Source: an uncultured Odoribacter sp.
Lineage (GTDB): Bacteria > Bacteroidota > Bacteroidia > Bacteroidales > Marinifilaceae
Length of the DNA: 11,981 nt
Direction of reading: 5' to 3'
Assembly: GCA_900544025.1 (NCBI GenBank)
Contig: UQTM01000092.1
Location: 1 to 11,981, forward strand
In this document: piece after piece, positions 1-6,376 of the stretch
How the letters are laid out: each line of letters begins with the position of its first letter
How positions within the stretch are numbered: position 1 is the first letter of the stretch
Position numbers and translations under genes: made by a program
The notes under the pieces: model-generated
Databases searched by the model: none
What the model was told of the DNA's origin: nothing
What the model saw: the letters and a program-made list of their open reading frames with translations, nothing else

Positions 1-5
1 GCCGC

Positions 6-281
6 TTAGAAAACCAAAAAGAAGAAAAAGTACAGAAATACAGCCAGAATAACGCCCTTTGCGGCGTTATTTTTGTTTAATCGCAGGAACAGGTAGAATA
101 GGGCGAGGTCTGCAAAAAATACGCCGATCGAAATAATCTTGAAATGCACTTTGAGTAAAATGGATTGATGAATAAACTCTTCGACAGTCAGGTAATTGAA
201 TCGGAAAAGATAGAAAAGCAGAATCACCACGAAAGGGGAAACCACTCCTGCCAATAATCCGATATATGCTTTATCTTTCAT
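6..281 (-). CDS. Small three-helix membrane protein, function unknown
   Basis: This encodes a 91-residue, very hydrophobic protein that I do not recognise. Three likely membrane helices lie at about residues 6-26, 47-67 and 72-91. A short polar stretch (about 31-45, with two Glu and two His) separates the first two, and a basic turn (RLNKNN, 67-72) separates the second and third. The C-terminus ends inside the last helix in a run of Phe/Leu. There is no signal peptidase site, lipobox or catalytic motif. The ATG at 279-281 follows an A-rich leader, as expected in Bacteroidota. The terminator at 450-481 separates it from the sugar operon upstream, so it probably has its own promoter, but I see no good -7 element. 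It may be the first gene of an operon continuing left of the window. The coding call is moderately secure because the helix pattern is coherent. Confidence 0.7.
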   Translation of the reverse strand: MKDKAYIGLLAGVVSPFVVILLFYLFRFNYLTVEEFIHQSILLKVHFKIISIGVFFADLALFYLFLRLNKNNAAKGVILAVFLYFFFFLVF

Positions 282-449
282 TTTTCCGCTTTTCTGGTTT
301 AAAGTCCCGCCGATTTTGCCTGCCGGCCATTTTTCAGTAAGATTCGTTTTGTCATGTTGAAATGTTACACCGATTTCCGGAGGAGCGGTCTTTCCGGCCT
401 CCCGGTTCCCGGCATTTCCAGGACATCTTTAATCGCTTCGCTACATTTT

Positions 450-481
450 AAAAAGGGAGGCCTTGTATTTTCCGGCCTCCC
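450..481 (-). terminator. Intrinsic terminator of the MFS-nahK-CBM9 operon
   Basis: On the minus strand a perfect 8-bp GC-rich stem, GGGAGGCC paired with GGCCTCCC (474-481 with 455-462), closes an 11-nt loop and is followed at once by TTTTTAAAA. It lies 9 bases past the stop codon of the CBM9-like gene, the right place to end the operon. Confidence 0.88.
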
Positions 482-489
482 TGATTCGT

Positions 490-1134
490 TTATTCAGCAA
501 ATTTCACTGCCGTAAAACAACGGGCGACGTGAAAATCGGGTTGCGGCGTGTCGATCGGCTGCCACGATAAGAAATGCGGTTGCGACAGATTGTCGCCGCA
601 TTTATATACATTGGCAGTCGCTTCCAGTCCTGCCCACTTATCCGCGCTGTGGCGGAACAAAGCGGTGGCCGGGATGGCGACAGTCAGTTCCCAATGATTT
701 TTGCCTTTTTTTTCGTCGAAATTCTGAGTTCCCAACGTAGGGAAACGCTTGATCGAAGCCATAATTTCCGGCGTGGCGTGCACGGCTGCCGGGCGTTCTT
801 TGCGGAAACCCAGCAATGCTTTGCCGATGCAGGTAAATTCAAAATTATAGTATCCTGTATCGTCTAACGCCAGAAAAAATTCCACACAGGAATCTGTCCA
901 CACTTCCCCGTTGTCTTCGGTCACCCTGGCCATCGTGCACTCTTCGGTCACCGTGAATTTTATAAAAAGTTCCGGGCCGTTGTGCGCCATGCGAAACTTT
1001 ACTTCCGGGGAATAGGGATAGCCGGCCTTCCAGTTATTACAGGCGACAGGCTGAGCCGAAACCTCGTCCAGCAGGGCGGAGGCTTCGGTCAGATTCTGTG
1101 AATTCAATGTATTGATTCTGGAAATCGTAAACAT
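490..1134 (-). CDS. CBM9-like domain protein, no signal peptide
   Basis: This 214-residue protein resembles the 'carbohydrate-binding family 9-like' proteins common in Bacteroidota. Almost the whole chain is one beta-sandwich-type domain. The family-like motifs I see are WTDSCVEFF (79-87), YYNFEF (95-100), HFLSWQPI (187-194) and PDFH (199-202). The conserved aromatics Trp79 and Trp191 are candidates for stacking on a sugar. The N-terminus (MFTISRINTL) is not a signal peptide and there is no lipobox, so the protein should be cytosolic, which is unusual for a CBM-type domain. The ATG lies only 3 nt after the nahK stop codon, which suggests translational coupling. It is the last gene of the operon and is followed by a strong terminator. 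The family call is confident. A role as a sugar- or sugar-phosphate-binding accessory to the kinase is inference, and I cannot exclude an enzymatic role. Confidence 0.82.
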   Translation of the reverse strand: MFTISRINTLNSQNLTEASALLDEVSAQPVACNNWKAGYPYSPEVKFRMAHNGPELFIKFTVTEECTMARVTEDNGEVWTDSCVEFFLALDDTGYYNFEFTCIGKALLGFRKERPAAVHATPEIMASIKRFPTLGTQNFDEKKGKNHWELTVAIPATALFRHSADKWAGLEATANVYKCGDNLSQPHFLSWQPIDTPQPDFHVARCFTAVKFAE

Positions 1135-1137
1135 AGG

Positions 1138-2235
1138 TTATTTATATTTAGCAACCTCTTCTTTTACAATATCGCACATTTTGGAGTATTGTTCTTCCAT
1201 GCTTTGCAGCAGCTTGTGCTGGGCGCGGGCACGTACCAGGTTGTGTACCTGATTTTTCACTTTGTAATATTTGTCTCCGTCGATGTAATCCATCAGGAAG
1301 CGCAATACTTGTTCGTAGGTGATATATTTAGCGGAGAAAGCCAGATAGTCGATTTCAGCCTGATTCAGAAATTTAGCCGTTTCAGAAAGATACCCCTGGG
1401 TATATCCCCGGAAAATATCGAGGTTCATGGATACGTTATCCAGATTTTCGTCGTCTTCCAGTCCGGTGTTCGTGTACGAACGCATCGCATCGCCGTAATC
1501 GTTCAGGCAAGTGCTGCTCAGAACGGTGTCGAGGTCGATCACGCAAAGTACGTTCCCTTGTTTATCGAACAGGATATTGTTGATCTTGGTATCGTTATGG
1601 GTGACGCGGGTAGGGATGGTTCCGTTTTCTACCAATTCCCAGAAACGAAGCATTTCATCGCGGCGGCGTTCGATCCACTGGATTTCGCTCGGCACGGTGG
1701 CTTTACGTCCCACAGGGTCTTTGGCCAGCACTTCGTCCCATTGTTTGAAACGGTAACGGATGTTGTGGAATCCCGGCAGAATATCGGTCAGGGGCTCTGT
1801 GAAATCGGACAGCATAAACTGGAATTTACCGATTCCTTTTCCGCCCTGATAAGCCAATTCCGGAGTGTCGGCTTTCTGATAGTCGATCGTATCGCTGATG
1901 AAGATACATACCGCCCAGAATTCGCCGTCTTCGTCTTTGTAATAAAGTTTTCCGTCTTTGGTCGGGATGATCGTCATGGCTTCGCGCATCGGATCGCCTC
2001 CGGCAGCAACGATTTTCTTTTTCAGATGGTTGGTTACCTTCTGGATGTTTTCCATCATCGCCGGAATATTCTGGAAAATGTTTTTATTTTTCCGTTGTAA
2101 AATATAGTTGGGGGCGGTAGCTTCTGCGGTTGTAATCAATAAGGTATCATTGATAAAGCCTTCGCCTAACGGTTTTACAGTTAAAATTGTACCTTCCAGG
2201 TTGAACTGGCTGCAAATGTTATCTAATCTGTCCAT
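1138..2235 (-). CDS. nahK: NahK-like N-acetylhexosamine 1-kinase (APH-fold phosphotransferase)
   Basis: This 365-residue kinase has the aminoglycoside-phosphotransferase fold. The catalytic loop is H213-N-D215-TKIN-N220, fitting the HxDxxxxN pattern with Asp215 as base. The metal-binding motif is VIDLDT (232-237), with Asp234 and/or Asp236. Length and loop sequence match the NahK family (about 360 residues), which phosphorylates GlcNAc or GalNAc at C1 with ATP to give the sugar 1-phosphate for UDP-sugar or glycolytic use. The older label 'mucin-desulfating sulfatase MdsC' is sometimes attached to these homologues; the kinase motifs argue against a sulfatase. It lies 77 bases after the MFS gene and 3 nt before the CBM9-like gene, so it is the middle gene of an uptake-plus-phosphorylation operon. 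Kinase identity is firm. The exact sugar is not proven by sequence alone, since related enzymes accept several hexoses. Confidence 0.85.
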   Translation of the reverse strand: MDRLDNICSQFNLEGTILTVKPLGEGFINDTLLITTAEATAPNYILQRKNKNIFQNIPAMMENIQKVTNHLKKKIVAAGGDPMREAMTIIPTKDGKLYYKDEDGEFWAVCIFISDTIDYQKADTPELAYQGGKGIGKFQFMLSDFTEPLTDILPGFHNIRYRFKQWDEVLAKDPVGRKATVPSEIQWIERRRDEMLRFWELVENGTIPTRVTHNDTKINNILFDKQGNVLCVIDLDTVLSSTCLNDYGDAMRSYTNTGLEDDENLDNVSMNLDIFRGYTQGYLSETAKFLNQAEIDYLAFSAKYITYEQVLRFLMDYIDGDKYYKVKNQVHNLVRARAQHKLLQSMEEQYSKMCDIVKEEVAKYK

Positions 2236-2263
2236 GCTGTGAGTGTTTATGATTAATAATTGA

Positions 2264-2285
2264 AAACCGCCCGGCGAAAAGCCGG
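2264..2285 (-). other. Small hairpin in the MFS-nahK intergenic gap
   Basis: On the minus strand CCGGC (2281-2285) pairs with GCCGG (2271-2275) around a 5-nt TTTTC loop. GCGG and then TTTT follow downstream. The stem is too short and its T-run too distant for an efficient terminator. It could be a weak attenuator or an RNA-processing or stability element that sets kinase levels relative to the transporter. It is visible in the sequence; the function is a guess. Confidence 0.35.
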
Positions 2286-2312
2286 ACAGCTTTGTTTATT
2301 TTAATTTCAGGT

Positions 2313-3518
2313 TTATTTCGTTCTGATCTTGTATCCGCTGATTCCGTAGTAAAGAATGTAGATGAAACACGGAACGCAAAGCCAGTATGCGTTTTGCATG
2401 CCGAACATATCTTTCAGTTTACCCAATAGCGGTAGGATGATAACCGGTCCGGCCATTGCCATGATCAGCAGGGATGAACCGGCTTTGGTGAATTTTCCGA
2501 GGTCTGCCATAGCCAGCGGCCATAATGCCGGCCACATCAGGGAGCAGCCCAGTGCCATAAACGAGATGAACCAGATAGAAACCGAGCCCGGTGTCAGCAC
2601 CACCAGAAGCGATCCTATGATGGCCAGGATGGCGCATATTTTTAAGGCCGTAGCCTGACTGATGTATTTCGGAATGAAAATAATACCGCAGATATAACCG
2701 ATGACCATTCCCACCGGGGCAATCCAGGCGTAAAGGTCGGCGTTCGGTAAATTCAGGGCGGTTGCGTAATCCACTAAGGTACCCAGCGAGATGGTTTCAG
2801 CCCCGACATAAAAGAATAGCGCCAGGCATCCCAACAGCAGGTGCGGGAACTGGAATACGCTGGTTTTGGTGTTGGCATACGGGCAGTCCGCTGCGCTTTC
2901 TTCGTCTTCTCCTACGGCTTTCACTTCCGGAAGCGGAGCGATTAGAGAAATGATGCCTAAAAGAATGAATACGGCGATAATGATATAAAAAGGAGTGAAA
3001 AGGTCGGTGATCTGGGTGTCGATGGTTTGTTTCCCGATGACGAATGCCAAAAACCAGGGAGCCACCGGCCATGCCAGTTTATTGCAGATACCCATGATAC
3101 TGATTCGGCGGGCAGCACTTTCGATAGGGCCTAAGATCGTGATATACGGGTTTACGGATGCCTGCAAGAAAGCATTTGCCGTACCGCTAATGAAAGAAGC
3201 GATCAAAAAGAAGGTAAAGCTTTGGTTGCTTGCAGCCGGGATAAATAATCCGAAAGCTACGGCGAACATCAGGAACGACAGAGCCATGGTGCGTTTGTAA
3301 CCGATCGCCTTGATCGTCATGGAAGCCGGATAACCGAAGATCAGGAAAGGCAGGAAGGTTGCCGCTATGATCAGGTAGGTAACTCCGGCAGATATGTTCA
3401 GCGAACCCTGCAATACCGGGATTAAAAAGGAATTGATTCCCAATGCGAACCCGATCGCAAAGAACATCATCCCCACAAACGCCAATGGAATGGCAAAATT
3501 TTGTTTGTTTTGTGACAT
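2313..3518 (-). CDS. FucP-type MFS sugar/H+ symporter
   Basis: This inner-membrane transporter is 401 residues from the chosen start, with about twelve hydrophobic helices and a charged cytoplasmic loop (VKAVGEDEES region) between the two halves. Family signatures are the NPYI motif (Asn123-Pro124-Tyr125) in the QASVNPYITILGP region, the following SAARRISIMGICNKLAW segment, and the GYKR loop between helices 2 and 3 (73-76). These place it with FucP/GluP/NagP-type sugar:proton symporters. I start it at the ATG at 3516-3518 (MSQNKQNF) because helix 1 begins directly after it. An in-frame GTG at 3579-3581 would add 21 residues that cross the probable promoter and operator. It is the first gene of the operon with nahK and the CBM9-like gene, so the cargo is probably the kinase's substrate, possibly GlcNAc or GalNAc. 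That specificity is inference. Confidence 0.88.
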   Translation of the reverse strand: MSQNKQNFAIPLAFVGMMFFAIGFALGINSFLIPVLQGSLNISAGVTYLIIAATFLPFLIFGYPASMTIKAIGYKRTMALSFLMFAVAFGLFIPAASNQSFTFFLIASFISGTANAFLQASVNPYITILGPIESAARRISIMGICNKLAWPVAPWFLAFVIGKQTIDTQITDLFTPFYIIIAVFILLGIISLIAPLPEVKAVGEDEESAADCPYANTKTSVFQFPHLLLGCLALFFYVGAETISLGTLVDYATALNLPNADLYAWIAPVGMVIGYICGIIFIPKYISQATALKICAILAIIGSLLVVLTPGSVSIWFISFMALGCSLMWPALWPLAMADLGKFTKAGSSLLIMAMAGPVIILPLLGKLKDMFGMQNAYWLCVPCFIYILYYGISGYKIRTK

Positions 3519-3553
3519 GTTGTAAGTATTTAAATAATTATCATATAAATCCA

Positions 3554-3579
3554 ACGCAAACGTTAGCCCACTTGCCCAC
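3554..3579 (-). promoter_or_regulatory. LacI-type operator-like palindrome over a -7 element, plus tandem GCCCAC
   Basis: The plus strand reads ACGCAAACGTTAGC at 3554-3567. Its 12-bp core GCAAACGTTAGC is palindromic in 10 of 12 positions around a central CG and closely resembles LacI/PurR-family operators (E. coli PurR box ACGCAAACGTTTTC). On the minus strand the same bases read TAACGTTTG (3557-3565), one base longer than the Bacteroidota -7 consensus TAnnTTTG, about 40 bases ahead of the MFS start. Just upstream of that, GCCCAC occurs twice with an 8-bp period (3566-3571 and 3574-3579). This suggests repression of the sugar operon by a LacI-family protein. No such regulator gene is in the window. 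Confidence 0.42.
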
Positions 3580-3667
3580 ACGTATTTTTTTCGTGGTGTA
3601 AATATAGCGAAAAATCTGTATTTGCTACCACTTTGTAAAATTTTTTATTTAAAAAATGAAAACGAAT

Positions 3668-3720
3668 GAGAAAAGAAAGAAAGTTTTGTCCGGTGTTTTA
3701 TTTTCTTTATTTTCTTTCTC
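3668..3720. repeat. Imperfect inverted repeat, purine/pyrimidine arms
   Basis: GAGAAAAGAAAGAAAG (3668-3683) is complementary at 13 of 16 positions to CTTTATTTTCTTTCTC (3705-3720), with a 21-nt spacer. The arms are nearly pure purine and pure pyrimidine. The low GC content makes it a weak RNA hairpin. It may be a chance result of base composition in a non-coding region. Confidence 0.35.
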
Positions 3721-3883
3721 GGAGATAGAGGTGGGATACAAATGGTATATGATTTTTAGCCTGTGTGTATCCCCCCGCAAATGTCGGCCTGCCGAGTTTG
3801 TGCCGATTTCCCGATGCCGGTTGTTTTTATAATATAGGGGAGTTGCTTTTCTGGGAAAACATAGGTTATATTTAGTTTACTTA

Positions 3884-3913
3884 TTGCAAATTTTAGATTT
3901 TCTTAATACCTTG
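3884..3913 (+). promoter_or_regulatory. Possible bglX promoter (weak match)
   Basis: TTG at 3884-3886 and TACCTTG at 3907-3913 are separated by 20 bases. This spacing matches the Bacteroidota -33/-7 arrangement, but the -7 element is one T short of TAnnTTTG. If used, it would give a leader of roughly 90 nt before the ATG. Several other AT-rich near-matches exist nearby, so confidence is low. Confidence 0.25.
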
Positions 3914-4012
3914 TCACGGTATTATATATGTCGATGGACGGACTTACCCCCGGTGGGACGGGGAGATCGGACATCGATTTTATTAACGGGCGAGTATTTA
4001 AATATTTTTATG

Positions 4013-6223
4013 ATGAAACACACACGAATGTTACAATTTTTGTGCTTGTCGATGCTTTTGACAAGCGCACAGGTATGGGCTAACGACAAGAACAAGCCTT
4101 TGTATAAGAATGCCAAAGCTCCGGTGGAACAACGCGTAGAGGATTTACTTTCGCGGATGACGCTGGAAGAAAAGGTGTATCAGCTGAATCAATACACTTT
4201 GGGTTCTAATAACAATATCAATAATATCGGTGAGGCCATAAAGAATGTTCCGGCGGAGATCGGCTCGGTTATCTATTTCGATATGAATCCGCAGTTGCGT
4301 AACGAATTGCAGAAGAAAGCGATGAATAATTCCCGTTTAGGGATTCCCGTTCTTTTCGGTTACGATGTGATACATGGTTTCCGTACGATTTATCCTATCC
4401 CTCTGGCACAGGCCTGCTCCTGGAATCCGGATTTGACCGAACAAGTCAGTGCGGTGGCGGCGCAGGAGGCGCGCAGGTCCGGCGTGGATTGGACGTTTTC
4501 GCCTATGATCGACGTGGCGCGTGATGCCCGCTGGGGACGTGTGGCGGAAGGGTACGGAGAAGATCCGTATGCAACCGGAGTGTTTGCCGTGGCTTCGGTC
4601 AGGGGATACCAGGGCGACGACCTGACTTCGGACAAGCGTGTGGCCGCCTGTCTGAAACATTATGTGGGATACGGTGCTTCCGAAGCCGGACGCGATTATG
4701 TATATTCGGAAATTTCCCGGCAATCGTTGTGGGATACCTATCTGCCGCCTTATGAAGCCGGAGTGAAGGCCGGTGCGGCCACTTTAATGAGCGGTTTTAA
4801 CGATATCAGCGGCGTCCCGGCTTCTGCCAATCACTATACATTGACCGAAGTGTTGAAGAAACGCTGGAAGCATGACGGTTTTGTCGTTTCGGACTGGGCT
4901 GCGGTGGTACAACTTATCAACCAGGGAGTGGCTGCCGACGAGAAAGAAGCGGCTGAGAAAGCTTTTATGGCAGGTGTCGAAATGGATATGCTGGATAATT
5001 GCTATCGGAAATATTTAGCCGAATTGGTAAAAGAGGGTAAAGTTCCGATGGAGAATGTGGACGATGCCGTTCGCCGGGTGCTTCGGCTTAAATTTCGCCT
5101 CGGTTTGTTCGATGCTCCCTATACCAAAGAGGTAAAGCCGGAGAAGCGTTTTTTGCTCTCCGAAGACCTTCGTATCGTGGAGCGGATGGCGGAAGAAACC
5201 ATGGTGCTGTTGAAAAATTCCGGGAACCTTTTGCCTCTGTCGGGAGTGAAAAAAATGGCGTTGATAGGGCCTATGGCAAAAAATCAGGCCGATTTGCTGG
5301 GTAGCTGGTGGGCACACGGCAAAGCCGAGGATGTTTGCAGTATTTACGATGCGATGATTCGTGAATTTGCAGGTAAAACCGATATTCTTTATGCGCAGGG
5401 CTGCGGTTTCGACGGAGAAGACCGCAACGGTTTCGCCGAAGCACTGGCTGTGGCAGAACAGGCGGATGTGGTTGTGTTGTGCCTGGGAGAAAAACGGGGA
5501 TGGAGTGGAGAAAATGCTTCCCGTTCTACCATTGCGTTGCCGGCCATTCAGGAAGAGCTTTTATCGGAACTGAAAAAAGCGGGTAAGCCGGTTGTGGTAT
5601 TGCTGGCCAATGGCCGTCCTTTGGAGCTGCCCCGTATCGAGAAACAGGCGGATGCCATCGTCGAAATGTGGCAGCCGGGTGTGCCCGGAGGCAAACCGGT
5701 GGCCGGGGTTCTTTCAGGCCGGGTGAATCCTTCCGGCAGACTGGCGATAACTTTTCCTTATTCTACCGGGCAGGTGCCTATTTATTATAATCATCGTGCT
5801 CCGGCCCGTAAAGGAAATTTGGGACGTTATCAGGATATTCCGAGTACGCCTTTGTATGATTTCGGGTATGGGCTGAGTTATACGGAGTACAAATACGGCG
5901 ATTTAAAAGCTTCGACCGATAAAGTGAAACGCGGTGATAAACTGACCGTCGAGGTTGCTGTGACCAATACGGGCGACCGCGACGGGATGGAAACGGTGCA
6001 TTGGTTTATCTGCGATCCGGTTTGTTCTATTTCGCGCCCCGTGAAAGAGTTGAAATTTTTTGAGAAACAATCGGTCAAGGCCGGAGAGACCAAAGTGTTC
6101 CGCTTTGAGATCGATACGGATCGTGATCTTGCTTTTGTGGATGGTGACGGGAAGCGTTTTTTGGAGGCAGGAGATTATTATATTCTCGTAAAAGACCGGA
6201 AGTTGAAGATTCACCTTGAATAA
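4013..6223 (+). CDS. bglX: Periplasmic GH3 beta-glucosidase, BglX type
   Basis: This is a 736-residue glycoside hydrolase family 3 enzyme that removes non-reducing-end beta-linked glucose, or a related sugar, by a retaining mechanism. A signal peptide (MKHTRMLQFLCLSMLLTSA...VWA, cut near residue 23) sends it to the periplasm. The N-terminal barrel contains GRVAEGYGEDPY and KHYVGYGASEAGRDY. The nucleophile is Asp294 in GFVVSDW (codon 4892-4894), and the likely acid/base is Glu500 in GWSGENASR (codon 5510-5512). The C-terminal sandwich and a fibronectin-III-like domain begin after DFGYGLSYTEY. Size is near E. coli BglX (765). Tandem ATGs lie at 4010 and 4013; an upstream in-frame TTG at 3884 would bury the signal peptide and is rejected. 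It is a single-gene unit ending at a shared terminator. BglX identity is confident; beta-xylosidase or other side activities cannot be excluded. Confidence 0.93.
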   Translation: MKHTRMLQFLCLSMLLTSAQVWANDKNKPLYKNAKAPVEQRVEDLLSRMTLEEKVYQLNQYTLGSNNNINNIGEAIKNVPAEIGSVIYFDMNPQLRNELQKKAMNNSRLGIPVLFGYDVIHGFRTIYPIPLAQACSWNPDLTEQVSAVAAQEARRSGVDWTFSPMIDVARDARWGRVAEGYGEDPYATGVFAVASVRGYQGDDLTSDKRVAACLKHYVGYGASEAGRDYVYSEISRQSLWDTYLPPYEAGVKAGAATLMSGFNDISGVPASANHYTLTEVLKKRWKHDGFVVSDWAAVVQLINQGVAADEKEAAEKAFMAGVEMDMLDNCYRKYLAELVKEGKVPMENVDDAVRRVLRLKFRLGLFDAPYTKEVKPEKRFLLSEDLRIVERMAEETMVLLKNSGNLLPLSGVKKMALIGPMAKNQADLLGSWWAHGKAEDVCSIYDAMIREFAGKTDILYAQGCGFDGEDRNGFAEALAVAEQADVVVLCLGEKRGWSGENASRSTIALPAIQEELLSELKKAGKPVVVLLANGRPLELPRIEKQADAIVEMWQPGVPGGKPVAGVLSGRVNPSGRLAITFPYSTGQVPIYYNHRAPARKGNLGRYQDIPSTPLYDFGYGLSYTEYKYGDLKASTDKVKRGDKLTVEVAVTNTGDRDGMETVHWFICDPVCSISRPVKELKFFEKQSVKAGETKVFRFEIDTDRDLAFVDGDGKRFLEAGDYYILVKDRKLKIHLE

Positions 6224-6308
6224 TCCGAAAGTTCGCATGTCCGGCTTCCCGTATGCGGAAAGCGGAGGTGTTGCCATGAGGAGGGGAGGAAAAAATAATA
6301 AAAGTAAG

Positions 6309-6343
6309 AAAAAAGGTTGCCGAATAAACCGGCAACCTTTTTT
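6309..6343. terminator. Bidirectional intrinsic terminator, bglX / M16 peptidase
   Basis: AAAAAAGGTTGCCG (6309-6322) and CGGCAACCTTTTTT (6330-6343) form a perfect 14-bp inverted repeat around a 7-nt AATAAAC loop. The A-run on the left and T-run on the right give a GC stem followed by U's on either strand. It sits between two convergent stop codons (6223 and 6377) and can end both transcripts. Confidence 0.93.
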
Positions 6344-6376
6344 GATGAATAAATTTTTGTGACGGATAAAACCGTT

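Larger units (their letters stand above)
3519..4009. other. Divergent intergenic control region, MFS operon versus bglX
   Basis: This AT-rich stretch of 491 bases carries the control regions of both divergent units. Near the MFS end are an operator-like palindrome with a -7-like element and a tandem GCCCAC repeat. The middle has a purine/pyrimidine imperfect inverted repeat (3668-3683 with 3705-3720) and a 58-codon open frame (3656-3832) that I do not call as a gene. The bglX end has a weak promoter candidate and a potentially folded leader. I see no RNA gene or known riboswitch. Confidence 0.6.

Noticed and set aside
1189..2100. 303-codon plus-strand open frame opposite nahK
   Set aside because: It lies entirely antisense to a clearly recognisable kinase gene, shows no family motif, and is an artefact of that gene's codon usage.
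3519..3581. 21-residue N-terminal extension of the MFS transporter from a GTG at 3579-3581
   Set aside because: The extension would cover the operator-like palindrome and -7-like element, and the FucP-type protein begins naturally at MSQNKQNF, directly before helix 1.
3784..3795. Palindrome TCGGCCTGCCGA
   Set aside because: The 2-base centre is too small for an RNA hairpin, it is not at a promoter, and a single short GC palindrome is expected by chance.
3884..4012. 43-residue N-terminal extension of bglX from a TTG at 3884-3886
   Set aside because: It would place a charged, non-conserved stretch before a clear signal peptide. The tandem ATGs at 4010 and 4013 fit secretion.
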